In this document: positions 17,610-26,378 of the stretch, in pieces
Layout of the letters: the number at the start of each line of letters is the position of its first letter
How positions within the stretch are numbered: the first letter of the stretch is position 1
Assembly (NCBI RefSeq): GCF_022809715.1
Contig: NZ_CP094459.1
Location: 62,001-126,000 of the forward strand
DNA: 64,000 bases
Reading direction: 5' to 3'
DNA from: Burkholderia pyrrocinia
GTDB lineage: Bacteria; Pseudomonadota; Gammaproteobacteria; Burkholderiales; Burkholderiaceae
Position numbers and translations under genes: made by a program
Notes under the pieces: model-generated
The model's input: only the letters and a program-made list of their open reading frames with translations
What the model was told of the DNA's origin: nothing
Databases searched by the model: none

Positions 17610-18295
17610 TCCCCGACGAGGAACACGCGCGTGACCGGCACGCGCAGCGACGTCGCGCCGATGCTGACCTGCAGCCCCGTCACCGCGCGCGGCGGCGGCG
17701 CGTTGCCGATCTGCGGCACCTTGAGCGCATCGTTGTTCTGCGCGAGCGCGTCGTCGGCCGTCTGCAGGTTGGTGGTCCAGCCCACGCGCGGCACGTACAG
17801 CTTCGCGTCGATCGCGCCGACGCCGCCCATCAACGCGACCCAGCTCCAGCCTTCGACGCTGCTGTCCTTCAGCACGCCTTGCAGCCGGTTCGCATCGTCG
17901 AGCGGCGGCGACGCGTAGCGCACGACGCGCCCGCCGGCGATCCGGTAGCGGACCACCTGCAGCCGCGGCGCGGCGCCCGGCACGTCGAATTCGCGAACGA
18001 TCTGCAGCGTGTTGCCGGCGACGCCGATCGCCGGCTGGCCGGCCTCGTCGTCGGTCGCGGCAAGCCGCGCGTCGATGCGCATCTGGTCGAACATCTGCGC
18101 GAACACGCGCTCGTCTTCCATCGCGGACGCAACCTTGTCGCGGCCGCGCATGACCTGGTCGAGCCCGCGCCACGCGAGGATGGCGACCACCGCGAGGATC
18201 GCGATCGCGATCATCAGCTCGATCAGCGTGAAGCCCCGGGCGGGGCGCGCGTGCGGGCGTCGCATCGGCGCGTCAGAGCGGACGGCTGGTTTCAT
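17606..18295 (-). CDS. gspJ: Type II secretion minor pseudopilin GspJ
   Basis: 229 residues if the ATG at 18295 is used (GGTGG six bases upstream, overlapping the end of gspI). The ATG at 18265 would give a shorter, more typical leader. The prepilin peptidase site is RPARG/FTLIELMIAIAILA with the conserved Glu5. The C-terminal half has the GspJ-type pattern (VVRYRIAGGRVVRYASPPLD). It forms the pseudopilus tip complex with GspI and GspK. The stop overlaps gspK by 4 bp. Confidence 0.92.
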   Translation of the reverse strand: MKPAVRSDAPMRRPHARPARGFTLIELMIAIAILAVVAILAWRGLDQVMRGRDKVASAMEDERVFAQMFDQMRIDARLAATDDEAGQPAIGVAGNTLQIVREFDVPGAAPRLQVVRYRIAGGRVVRYASPPLDDANRLQGVLKDSSVEGWSWVALMGGVGAIDAKLYVPRVGWTTNLQTADDALAQNNDALKVPQIGNAPPPRAVTGLQVSIGATSLRVPVTRVFLVGE

Positions 18296-18680
18296 TCGCG
18301 ACCACCGTCACCATCTGCGCGAGCACGCCGGCGCGCCCGGGCATGCTCACCGACACCCGAACGCGCCGGAACACGGGGTTCGGCGTGGCGCTCACGCTCT
18401 GCGTGCAGACGAGCTGCACGTTGCCTTGCGAACAGTCGAAGCTCTGGTCGCCGATCTGCGGCCACGCGTGCGTGAGCCGCAACTGCGCGAGCGCGTTGTC
18501 GGCGCTCCAGCCGGCCAGCAGCCGGCGATGGAGGTCGGATGCGTTGGTCGCCATCGTGCCGACCGCGCGGATCGACGCGGCGAGCGCGACCGCGATGATC
18601 GCGAGCGCGACCAGCACTTCGATCATCGTGAAGCCGCGCGACGAAGAAACGGGGAAGGGCAGGCGACGACGCATCGTCAT
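18273..18680 (-). CDS. gspI: Type II secretion minor pseudopilin GspI
   Basis: 135 residues, standard for GspI, from the ATG at 18680 overlapping the gspH stop by 4 bp. The leader ends SSSRG and the mature part begins FTMIEVLVALAIIAVALAAS with Glu5. The family hallmark GWSADNALAQLRL and a paired-cysteine segment (FDCSQGNVQLVC) are present. GspI initiates the pseudopilus tip together with GspJ. Confidence 0.94.
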   Translation of the reverse strand: MTMRRRLPFPVSSSRGFTMIEVLVALAIIAVALAASIRAVGTMATNASDLHRRLLAGWSADNALAQLRLTHAWPQIGDQSFDCSQGNVQLVCTQSVSATPNPVFRRVRVSVSMPGRAGVLAQMVTVVANETSRPL

Positions 18681-19246
18681 TGCACCTCGTAGCGGCCGTT
18701 GCCGGTGCCGACGATCGTCGCGCTGCCGACGGCCGAATGCAGCGTCACGCGCACCGGCGTGTCGACGCTCTCGGTGCCGAACACGACGCGATTCGCGCGC
18801 GTGTCGGAACCCGGGTAGTCGATGTCGGCGCCCGTCACACCGCCGTCCCAGTCGCGCGGGCGCAGCAGGTCGTCGCGCAGCGTGCGCCAGCCGTCGGGCG
18901 AGCTCACGTCGAAACGGAAGCCGTGCGCGGTCGGTTGCCATGCGATCGGGCGCGCGCGCACTTGCGCCTCGTCACCGGCCGTCTCGAACAGCAGCGCGAT
19001 GCGCTGCGCTTCCTCGCGCAGGTCGGTGCGCGGATTGCGCGTCAGCGACAGCGACGCGAGCGACACGAGCAGCCCCGCGATCACGAGCACGACCAGCATT
19101 TCGAGCAGCGTGAAGCCGCGCGCGCGTGCGCGCCGCACGCCATGCGTCACCGGCCCGCCATCGGCGCGCGCCGATACGGACGGCGCCGCGCCGCGATGCG
19201 CACGGCAATCGCGGCCGCAGCGGGAAGTCGTGCGAATGGCGAGCAT
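18677..19246 (-). CDS. gspH: Type II secretion minor pseudopilin GspH
   Basis: 189 residues from the ATG at 19246, or about 158 from an internal GTG at 19153, which gives a leader of normal length (VTHGVRRARARG). The cleavage site ARG/FTLLEMLVVLVIAGLLV is canonical. The globular domain contains WQPTAHGFRFDVSSPDGWRT, typical of GspH. It caps the shaft below the tip pseudopilins. With the upstream start, the 44-residue leader would be unusually long, so the internal start deserves preference in a curated annotation. Confidence 0.88.
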   Translation of the reverse strand: MLAIRTTSRCGRDCRAHRGAAPSVSARADGGPVTHGVRRARARGFTLLEMLVVLVIAGLLVSLASLSLTRNPRTDLREEAQRIALLFETAGDEAQVRARPIAWQPTAHGFRFDVSSPDGWRTLRDDLLRPRDWDGGVTGADIDYPGSDTRANRVVFGTESVDTPVRVTLHSAVGSATIVGTGNGRYEVQ

Positions 19247-19285
19247 GAAGAGCGGGAACGAAGCGTCGGGACGATCAGCGCCGGC

Positions 19286-19738
19286 TTATTGCCACGAACC
19301 GATGTCGGAGTCGTTGCTCTCGCCGCCCTCCTTGCCGTCGGCACCGTAGCTGAACACGTCGATCTCGCCGTGCACGCCCGGATTCAGGTACTTGTACCCG
19401 TTACCCCACGGATCGTTCGGCAGGCGCTCCAGATAGCCGCCGTCCTTCCAGTTGTTCGGGATCGGATCGGTGGACGGCTTCTGGATCAGCGCGTTCAGGC
19501 CCTGTTCCTGGGTCGGATAACGGCCGTTGTCGAGACGGTACAGCTTGAGCGCCTGCATGATCGTGCCGATGTCCTGCTTCGCGGCGATGCGGCGTGCCTC
19601 GTCCGGGCGGCTCATGATCTTCGGCACGATCAGCGCCGCCAGGATCCCGAGGATCGCGACCACCACCATGATCTCGATCAGCGTGAAACCGCGCTGACGA
19701 CGCACGGCCGCGTTGCGGCGAGTGATCCACGTTTGCAT
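19286..19738 (-). CDS. gspG: Type II secretion major pseudopilin GspG
   Basis: 150 residues, standard size. The leader [17 protein letters not shown] is followed by the mature start [20 protein letters not shown]. The conserved major-pilin features are all present: [32 protein letters not shown] and the calcium-loop region [14 protein letters not shown]. GspG polymerises into the pseudopilus that pushes substrates through the secretin. It heads the gspG-N run and diverges from gspC. Confidence 0.97.
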   Translation of the reverse strand: MQTWITRRNAAVRRQRGFTLIEIMVVVAILGILAALIVPKIMSRPDEARRIAAKQDIGTIMQALKLYRLDNGRYPTQEQGLNALIQKPSTDPIPNNWKDGGYLERLPNDPWGNGYKYLNPGVHGEIDVFSYGADGKEGGESNDSDIGSWQ

Positions 19739-19914
19739 GACTGACTACCTCTTTCCAAAAAATGTCGTCGATTGAGTGACGCGCCCGGCACACCGGGACG
19801 ATTACCTGACAGCAACCTTCCGGACCCGCGGGCGCGGAGCACGCATTGTAAGGCGCGCATCGCCGAGGGCTTTCACCCAACGCAAATTTCATATACATCC
19901 GTACAATAGCGCGC

Positions 19915-20325
19915 ATGAACGCGCTCTCGATCCGGATCCTTTCCCTAGCCCTCTTCGCGGGTTTGTGCGCGACGGCCACCTACTGGGTCGTCACGCTGTC
20001 GGCCCGCGAAGCGCCGCTGCCCGCCGCCGCCGCGCGGCCGCCGATCCGCACCGAGGACGCCGCGGCGCTCTTCGGCGGTCAGCTCGACAAGAATCCCGTG
20101 CAGGACATCCACCTGTTCGGCATCCTCGCGCTCCAGCGCGGCGCCGCGGCGATCATCGGCGTCGGCGGCGAACCGCCGCGTGCCGTGTCGCTCGGTGCCG
20201 AGGTCACGCCCGGCGCGAAGCTCGCCGAAGTCCGCCCCCGCTCGATCATCGTCGACCGCAACGGCGCCCGCGCCGAAATCCAGCTTCCGGCGAACACGCC
20301 GTCCCCCGCGATCTACATGCGCTGA
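19915..20325 (+). CDS. gspC: Type II secretion system protein C, short form without PDZ domain
   Basis: 136 residues: a membrane helix at about 7-27 (RILSLALFAGLCATATYWVV) and the periplasmic HR domain (DIHLFGILALQRGAAAIIGV, then GGEPPRAVSLGAEVTPGAKL). It stops after the HR domain and lacks the C-terminal PDZ or coiled coil of longer GspC proteins. GspC links the inner-membrane platform to the secretin GspD. The gene is on the plus strand between gspF and gspG, both on the minus strand, so it is convergent with gspDEF and divergent from gspG-N. It needs its own promoter in 19739-19914. Confidence 0.88.
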   Translation: MNALSIRILSLALFAGLCATATYWVVTLSAREAPLPAAAARPPIRTEDAAALFGGQLDKNPVQDIHLFGILALQRGAAAIIGVGGEPPRAVSLGAEVTPGAKLAEVRPRSIIVDRNGARAEIQLPANTPSPAIYMR

Positions 20326-20361
20326 ACGGAACGGCGACGGCCTCGCCAACCAGTCAGGCCG

Positions 20362-21579
20362 TCACTGCACCATGTTGTTCAGCTCGATGATCGGCAGCAT
20401 CACGGCCAGCACGATCACGAGCACGATGCCGCCCATCGCCAGGATCAGCAGCGGCTCGAGCAGGCTCGTCAGGAACATCGTGCGGCGTTCGAGCTCGCGC
20501 GCTTCGCCTTCGGCCGCGCGATCCAGCATCGTCGTCACGTCGCCCGTCGCTTCGCCGGAACGGATCAGGTGCACGAGCACCGGCGGAAACGTCTTCACGT
20601 TGTTCAGCGCGCGCGACAGCGCGGAGCCTTCGCGCACGCGCACGATCGCGTCGTCGATGTTCGCGCGCATCGCGCGGTTCGACAGCGTCTCGCCGGCCGC
20701 CTGCAGCGCGCGCAGGATCGGCACGCCGGCCGCGGTGAGGATGCCGAGCGTGCTCGCGAAGCGCACCGTGTTGTAGCCGCGCACGAGCTTGCCCGCGAGC
20801 GGCGCGGTCAGCACCCAGCGGTCGAACGCGAGCCGCGGCCCGTCGCGCGACAGCGTCGCCTTCACGAACCACACGATCAGCGCGACCGCGATCATGATCG
20901 CCCACCACCAGTGCCGCACGAATTCCGACAGCGCCATCATCACGACCGTGAGGATCGGCAACTGCTGTTTCGTGCTCGCAAACACGTTGACGACCTGCGG
21001 CACCACGTAGCTCAGCAGGAACGTGACGATGCCGAACGCGATCAGCGTGACGATGCCCGGATACGTGAAGGCCAGCAGGATCTTCTGCTTCAGCGCATTG
21101 CTCTGCTCGATGTAGTCGGCCAGGCGCGACAGCACGATGCCGAGCTTGCCCGTATGCTCGCCCGCCGCGACGAGCGCGCGGTAGATCTCCGGAAAATCGC
21201 GCGGATGCTGGCCCAGCGCATTCGCGAGCGAATGGCCGCCGAGCACCTCGGCGCGGATCGCGGCCATCAGCTCGCGGATGTAGTCGCGCTCGGCCTGCTC
21301 GGTCAGCACGCCGAGCGCCTCGTCGAGCGGCAGCCCCGCGATCAGCAGGCTCGCGAGCTGGCGCGTGAGGATCGCCTGTTCGCGCTGCGACAGCTTGCGG
21401 CCGAACGCGAGCCGCTGCGTACGCGCGCCGCGCGTTGCGCTGGCGGCCGGCTCGACGACGAGCGGCGTGAGCCCCTGCGTGCGCAACTGGCCACGCGCGG
21501 CACGCGCGCTGTCGGCATCGATGACGCCTTTCTGTGGGTGTCCCGCCGCATCGATCGCTTCGAAACGGAATGCCGGCAT
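20362..21579 (-). CDS. gspF: Type II secretion inner membrane protein GspF
   Basis: 405 residues with the duplicated GspF/PilC domain: two cytoplasmic helical bundles (residues about 70-190 and 275-395), each followed by membrane segments. Signatures include FPEIYRALVAAGEHTGKLGI and the C-terminal LLEPLLILAMGGIVLVIVLA. GspF is the platform protein that rotates or lifts pseudopilins, driven by GspE. It follows gspE by 4 bp, in the gspDEF operon. Confidence 0.97.
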   Translation of the reverse strand: MPAFRFEAIDAAGHPQKGVIDADSARAARGQLRTQGLTPLVVEPAASATRGARTQRLAFGRKLSQREQAILTRQLASLLIAGLPLDEALGVLTEQAERDYIRELMAAIRAEVLGGHSLANALGQHPRDFPEIYRALVAAGEHTGKLGIVLSRLADYIEQSNALKQKILLAFTYPGIVTLIAFGIVTFLLSYVVPQVVNVFASTKQQLPILTVVMMALSEFVRHWWWAIMIAVALIVWFVKATLSRDGPRLAFDRWVLTAPLAGKLVRGYNTVRFASTLGILTAAGVPILRALQAAGETLSNRAMRANIDDAIVRVREGSALSRALNNVKTFPPVLVHLIRSGEATGDVTTMLDRAAEGEARELERRTMFLTSLLEPLLILAMGGIVLVIVLAVMLPIIELNNMVQ

Positions 21580-21583
21580 CGCG

Positions 21584-23083
21584 CTATGCGCCTCCCGTCA
21601 CGCGCAGCACTTCCTCGAGCGACGTCGCGCCGGCCGCGAGCCAGCGTTCGGCGTCGTCGCGCAGCGTGCGCATCCCTTCCGCGCGGCCGGTGGCCAGGAT
21701 CTCCGCGTCGGCCGCGTTGCGATGGATCAGCGAGCGGATCGAGTCGTCGACCAGCAGCAGCTCGTATACGCCGCGCCGGCCCGCGTAGCCCGAATGCCCG
21801 CACTTGTCGCAGCCGACCGGATGCCATAGCGTGCGGCCATCCTCGTGCCGCTCTTCCTTGCAGACGGGGCAGAGCTGCCGCACCAGGCGCTGCGCGAGCA
21901 CGCCGAGCAGCGACGATGCGAGCAGGTACGGCTCGACGCCCATGTCGGTCAGACGCGTGACGGCCGATGCCGCATCGTTCGTGTGCAGCGTCGCGAGCAC
22001 GAGGTGGCCCGTCAGCGACGCCTGCACCGCGATCTGCGCAGTTTCGAGGTCACGGATTTCGCCGATCATGATCACGTCCGGATCCTGGCGCAGGATCGAG
22101 CGCAGCGCACGGGCAAAGGTCATCCCGATCCGCTCGTTCACCTGCGTCTGGCCGATGCCGCCGAGGTCGTATTCGATCGGATCCTCGACGGTCATGATGT
22201 TGGTCGTCGCGGTTTCGAGCCGCGACATCGACGCATACAGCGTCGTCGTCTTGCCCGAGCCCGTCGGGCCCGTGACGAGCACGATGCCGTGCGGTCGCGC
22301 GATCAGCTTGTCGAACTGGACGAGCGTGTCGCGACCCATCCCGAGCGCTTCGAGGTTCAGGCGCTTCGCATCCTTTTCCAGCAGACGCAGCACCGCGCGC
22401 TCGCCGTGCCCGGTCGGCAGCGTCGACACGCGCACGTCGACCGGCCGGCCGCCGACGCGCAGCGTGATGCGGCCGTCCTGCGGCAGCCGTTTCTCCGCGA
22501 TGTCGAGCTGCGCCATGATCTTGATCCGCGAGATCAGTGCGCCGTGCAGCGCCTTCTTCGGGCGCACGACGTCGCGCAGCGTGCCGTCGACGCGAAAACG
22601 CACGACGGACGAGTTCTCGAACGGCTCGATGTGAATGTCCGATGCCTGTTCGCGCGCCGCTTGCGTGAGCAGCGCGTTGATCATCCGGATGATCGGCGCG
22701 TCGTCTTCCGATTCGAGCAGATCCTCGACCTCGGGGATGTCCTGCATCAGCCGCGACAGATCGACTTCGCCTTCGACCTCGCCGACCACCTGCGCGGCGC
22801 TGCCGTCCTGGCGCGCGTATGCCTGGTTGATCGCCTGCGCGAGCTCGTCGGCCGGCACGCGGTGCACGGAAATCGAGCCGAAGTTGCGCGCGATCTCCGC
22901 GAGCGCGGCGTCGCTCGTGCGTTCGCTGATCCACACCTCGAGCGTGTCGTCGAGCTGGTGCGCGATCAGCACCTGGCCGCTCTTCGCGAAGCCGTACGGC
23001 AACAGGCGCGCAGCGAGCGGCGACGGCGGCTGCCGTTCGCCCGGCGCGCCGTCGTGGGCGGAAGACGCGCGCACGTCGCTCAC
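21584..23083 (-). CDS. gspE: Type II secretion ATPase GspE
   Basis: 499 residues from a GTG at 23083 that overlaps the gspD stop (GTGA), matching the usual GspE length. All motifs of the secretion ATPase family are visible: Walker A GPTGSGKTTT (about residue 270), Asp box IMTVEDPIEYDLGGIGQTQV, Walker B RQDPDVIMIGEIRDLETA, His box LTGHLVLATLHTND, and the zinc-binding CPVC...CDKCGHSGY cluster. The N-terminal domain (residues 1-110) binds GspL. The open frame continues far upstream across gspD in another frame and should not be used. Confidence 0.96.
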   Translation of the reverse strand: MSDVRASSAHDGAPGERQPPSPLAARLLPYGFAKSGQVLIAHQLDDTLEVWISERTSDAALAEIARNFGSISVHRVPADELAQAINQAYARQDGSAAQVVGEVEGEVDLSRLMQDIPEVEDLLESEDDAPIIRMINALLTQAAREQASDIHIEPFENSSVVRFRVDGTLRDVVRPKKALHGALISRIKIMAQLDIAEKRLPQDGRITLRVGGRPVDVRVSTLPTGHGERAVLRLLEKDAKRLNLEALGMGRDTLVQFDKLIARPHGIVLVTGPTGSGKTTTLYASMSRLETATTNIMTVEDPIEYDLGGIGQTQVNERIGMTFARALRSILRQDPDVIMIGEIRDLETAQIAVQASLTGHLVLATLHTNDAASAVTRLTDMGVEPYLLASSLLGVLAQRLVRQLCPVCKEERHEDGRTLWHPVGCDKCGHSGYAGRRGVYELLLVDDSIRSLIHRNAADAEILATGRAEGMRTLRDDAERWLAAGATSLEEVLRVTGGA

Positions 23084-25404
23084 TGCGAGGCTCCCGGGGC
23101 GGTCAGCGGCTGTTGCGGCACCGCCTGCTGCGGCACGCTCTGCGGCTGCGCGGGCGTCTGCTCCGGCAACGGTTGGGCCGGGACCGGCACGACCTGACGC
23201 TGCACCTGCTGGCGGCGCATCTTGTCGAGATCGAACAGGTTCCCTGCCGGTGTGCCACCCTGGCTCGGGCCGAGCGGCATCGGCGGGACGATCGGGTCGT
23301 CCTTGTCGCGAATCACGTTGTTGTCCGACTTGTACGCGCCCGTCACGCCCCGGATGTAGTCGTAGCGGTTGGCCGTGACTTCCTGCGCGGTACTGCGATC
23401 GGAGATGATCACCGGACGCAGGAACACCATCAGGTTGGTTTTCGCGCGCTGCTTCGATTCCGAACGGAACAACTGGCCGATCCACGGGATGTCGCCGAGC
23501 AGCGGCACCTTGCTGTTCGACACCTGATAGTTGTCCTGCATCAAGCCGCCGAGCACGATGATCTCGCCGTTGTCGGCCAGGATCGTCGACTGGATCGAGC
23601 GCTTCGTGAAGGTCGGGCCGGTCTGCGCGCTCGTGGTGCCGGCGACGACCGCCGAATCCTCGGTATAGAGCTGCAGCTTCAGGATCCCGCCGTCGGTGAT
23701 CTGCGGCTTCACGTGCAGCGTCAGGCCGACGTCGCGACGGTCGTAGGTATTGAACGCATTGCTCGTCGTGCCGCTCGTCAGGTTCGAATACGAACCGGTC
23801 GCGATCGGCACGTTCTGGCCGACGACGATCTTCGCTTCCTCGTTGTCGAGCGTGATCAGGTTCGGCGTCGACAGCACGTTCGCATCGCTCACGCCCGCGA
23901 AATACTGCAGCAGTGCTCCGAGCCCCTGCACGCCGAACATGTTGTGCAGCCAGCCGATGTTGAGGCCCTGGGTCAGCGTCGAGAGGTTGGCCGCCAGCCC
24001 GGTGGTGGCTGCCGTGCCGCCGGTCGTCAGGTTGACGATGCTGTTGCCCAGACCTTGCGTGGGGTTCAGGTTCGTGCCGCCGAGAAACTGGCCGCTCGCC
24101 ACCTGCCACTGGATGCCGAGGTTGCCCTGCGTCGTCGAGTTCAGCTCGACGATCAGCGCTTCGATATAGACCTGCGCACGCCGCGCGTCGAGCTGGTCGA
24201 TCACCGAGCGCAGGTTCCGGTAAACCGGATCGGACGCGGTGATGATCAGCGAGTTGGTCGCCGCATCGGCCTGGATCATCCCGCCCGGCTGGTTGTCGTC
24301 GCCCTTGTCCTTGTCGCCGCCGAGCAGGCCGGCGCTGCCGAGACCGCCACCGCTGCCCGACGAGCCGCCGTACCCCCCCGACGAGGACGACGAACCGCCG
24401 AGACCGCCCGACGGCAGCGGCGGGGTGCCGGACGTGCCGGTCGAGAAGTTGCCGCTCGACGACGAGCCGCCGCTCTGGTTGAAGCTGTTCGCATCGTTGG
24501 ACGATGCCGACGAGCCGCTGTCGCTGCCGCTCTTGCCGAGCATCCCGCGCAGCGTCTTCGCGAGCTTCACCGCGTCGGCGTTGCGTAGCGGCACGACGTG
24601 CATGTTGCCGGGCACCGCGCTCGGCGCGTCGAGCTGCTGCACGAGGCGCTTCGCGGCCGCGAGGCGCGATGCGCTCGACGCGCGCAGCATCAGCGAGTTG
24701 GTGCGCGGGTCGGCCGTGACCGACACCTTCAGCGTTGCATCGCTGTTGCCGATCGCGCCCGGATCGAGCATTTTCTGCAACTGTGCGGCGAGGTCGATCG
24801 CGTTCGCGTTGCGCAGCGGAACGACCTGCACCTGCGCGCCTGCGGCGCTGTCGACGCCCGCGATGATCTGCGCGATGCGGCGCACGTTGTCCGCATAGTC
24901 GGTCACGACGATCGTGTTGTTCGCCGGGTAGGCCGTCACCGTGTTGTTCGGCGAGATCAGCGGCCGCAGCACGGGCAGCAGGTTGTTCGCCGATTCGTTG
25001 TGCAGCTCGAACACCTGCGTGATCACCTGGTCGCCGCGCGCCTGCGGCGCATTGCCGACATAGGTCGGCACGCCCTGCAGCTTCGCGTCGGCCTCGGGCA
25101 CGACCTTCAGTACGCCGTGATCCTGCACGAGCGCGAAGCCCTGCATGCGCAGTGCCGACTGCAGCGTCTTCAGCGCCTGGTCTTCCGGCACCGGACGTTC
25201 GGCAACGAGGTTGAGCTGCCCCTTCACACGGGGGTCGACGATGATGGTCTTGCCGGTTGCGGCGCCGATCGCCTTCGCGACCTGGTCGATATCCGCATTC
25301 ACGAAGTTGAGCGTGACCTGAGCGTAGGCGGCCTGCGAGACGATGATGCCGGCGACGACGAGGGTCGTGGCAATGCGCCGCATAACGAAGCGATTTCTTG
25401 TCAT
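23080..25404 (-). CDS. gspD: Type II secretion system secretin GspD
   Basis: 774 residues with an N-terminal signal peptide (IATTLVVAGIIVSQAAYAQ). Domain N0 (VTLNFVNADIDQVAKAIGAA) and three N1-N3 repeats follow to about residue 440, then the secretin core (VLSTPNLITLDNEEAKIVVG; VPLLGDIPWIGQLFRSESKQ) and an S-domain tail rich in Gln and Pro. The N3 repeat is interrupted by a glycine/serine-rich insert (about residues 295-375). GspD forms the outer-membrane channel through which folded exoproteins leave. It leads the gspDEF operon; a symmetric element lies 120-155 bp upstream. Confidence 0.97.
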   Translation of the reverse strand: MTRNRFVMRRIATTLVVAGIIVSQAAYAQVTLNFVNADIDQVAKAIGAATGKTIIVDPRVKGQLNLVAERPVPEDQALKTLQSALRMQGFALVQDHGVLKVVPEADAKLQGVPTYVGNAPQARGDQVITQVFELHNESANNLLPVLRPLISPNNTVTAYPANNTIVVTDYADNVRRIAQIIAGVDSAAGAQVQVVPLRNANAIDLAAQLQKMLDPGAIGNSDATLKVSVTADPRTNSLMLRASSASRLAAAKRLVQQLDAPSAVPGNMHVVPLRNADAVKLAKTLRGMLGKSGSDSGSSASSNDANSFNQSGGSSSSGNFSTGTSGTPPLPSGGLGGSSSSSGGYGGSSGSGGGLGSAGLLGGDKDKGDDNQPGGMIQADAATNSLIITASDPVYRNLRSVIDQLDARRAQVYIEALIVELNSTTQGNLGIQWQVASGQFLGGTNLNPTQGLGNSIVNLTTGGTAATTGLAANLSTLTQGLNIGWLHNMFGVQGLGALLQYFAGVSDANVLSTPNLITLDNEEAKIVVGQNVPIATGSYSNLTSGTTSNAFNTYDRRDVGLTLHVKPQITDGGILKLQLYTEDSAVVAGTTSAQTGPTFTKRSIQSTILADNGEIIVLGGLMQDNYQVSNSKVPLLGDIPWIGQLFRSESKQRAKTNLMVFLRPVIISDRSTAQEVTANRYDYIRGVTGAYKSDNNVIRDKDDPIVPPMPLGPSQGGTPAGNLFDLDKMRRQQVQRQVVPVPAQPLPEQTPAQPQSVPQQAVPQQPLTAPGASQ

Positions 25405-25770
25405 GGATGAATGGGTCGATGCCGGCTCAGGCCGCTTCCGGCGGTAGTGCTGGGATCCAAGTCCGAAAAAGGCGACATTAGCAGTTTTTCATGTCCGAAA
25501 TATCACATTGATCCGAAGACTGTCTCACATACGACATGTATCGGGCGAGTCGTATGTGATATGTAAGATTCGGTGCTATATCGGCATGCCGGCCATCGCC
25601 CCCGTTTCGAGATGAACCGACACGGAAATGCGGTATAACCCGGCTGTCGTATTTCCGCATGTCGCAACCTGACGGACTGTCGGTATGATACGTGCGACGG
25701 GTTTCTCGCCGCACGAATAACAGGCACGGGTTTTCCCGACTCTCACGCATTTTCCTTTCGTTTTCGCACC
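25405..25770. promoter_or_regulatory. Divergent control region gspD / lytic transglycosylase with inverted repeat
   Basis: 366 non-coding bases, markedly AT-richer than the flanks. A perfect 11-bp inverted repeat TCACATACGAC (25525-25535) / GTCGTATGTGA (25549-25559) encloses 13 bases. Related partial copies follow: GTCGTATTTCCGCATGTCG near 25650 and TATGATACGTGCGAC near 25685. The region must contain the gspD promoter (leftward) and that of the transglycosylase (rightward). I cannot name the regulator. The symmetric element may be an operator or a transcript hairpin. Confidence 0.6.
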
Positions 25771-26220
25771 ATGAACAGACGGTTCGCTTCGATTGCGTGG
25801 ATCGCCGCCGGCGTGTGGTTCGCCAGCGCAAACGCTCGCGCGGATTGTTTCGACGAAGCGGCCAGATACCAGCAGGTCAATCCGCTGATCCTGCGCGCGA
25901 TCGCCTGGCAGGAATCGCGCAACCGGCCCGGCGCGCTGAACAAGAACACGAACGGCTCGATCGACTACGGCCTGATGCAGATCAATTCGGTCCACCTGTC
26001 GACGCTGTCGCGCTACGGGATCGACCGCGGCACGCTGATGGAACCGTGCAAGAACGTATACATCGCCGCGTGGCATCTGAAACAGAAGATGAACCGCTAC
26101 GGCAACACGTGGCAGGCCATCGGCGCCTACCATTCCGAAACGCCGTCGCTGCGCGACAAGTACGCGCGTCAGATCGCCGGCATCCTGACGCAATGGAAGC
26201 TGCTGCCGCCCTCGCCGTGA
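25771..26220 (+). CDS. Lytic transglycosylase, SLT domain (IagB/VirB1-like)
   Basis: 149 residues: signal peptide (about 1-24, ending NARA), then a compact SLT lysozyme-like domain. The catalytic Glu is in AIAWQESRNR (about residue 50). The family motifs GSIDYGLMQINSVHL and YIAAWHLKQKMNRYG are present, and two cysteines (DCF, PCK) could form the typical disulfide. Such small transglycosylases open local gaps in peptidoglycan for secretion machines or pili. Its position divergent from gspD suggests a role in type II secretion assembly, but that is inference. Confidence 0.9.
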   Translation: MNRRFASIAWIAAGVWFASANARADCFDEAARYQQVNPLILRAIAWQESRNRPGALNKNTNGSIDYGLMQINSVHLSTLSRYGIDRGTLMEPCKNVYIAAWHLKQKMNRYGNTWQAIGAYHSETPSLRDKYARQIAGILTQWKLLPPSP

Positions 26221-26378
26221 CGCCGCGCCGCATCGCGGCCTGACGCGGCGCCGGCCGGCCGGCGCGCGTTTGATGCACAATGCGGGCTCACGCCGCAGGT
26301 TCGCCCGTCCGCGGGCCGATCGCGCCCCGGAAGGGCGCCGCGGCCGCTTTTTCATCTTTTCCGTTGGTGTGTACCGCA

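Noticed and set aside
21584..24109. An 841-codon frame that would extend gspE by over 340 residues
   Set aside because: The extension is gspD read in another frame. GspE has a natural GTG start overlapping the gspD stop and a normal length.
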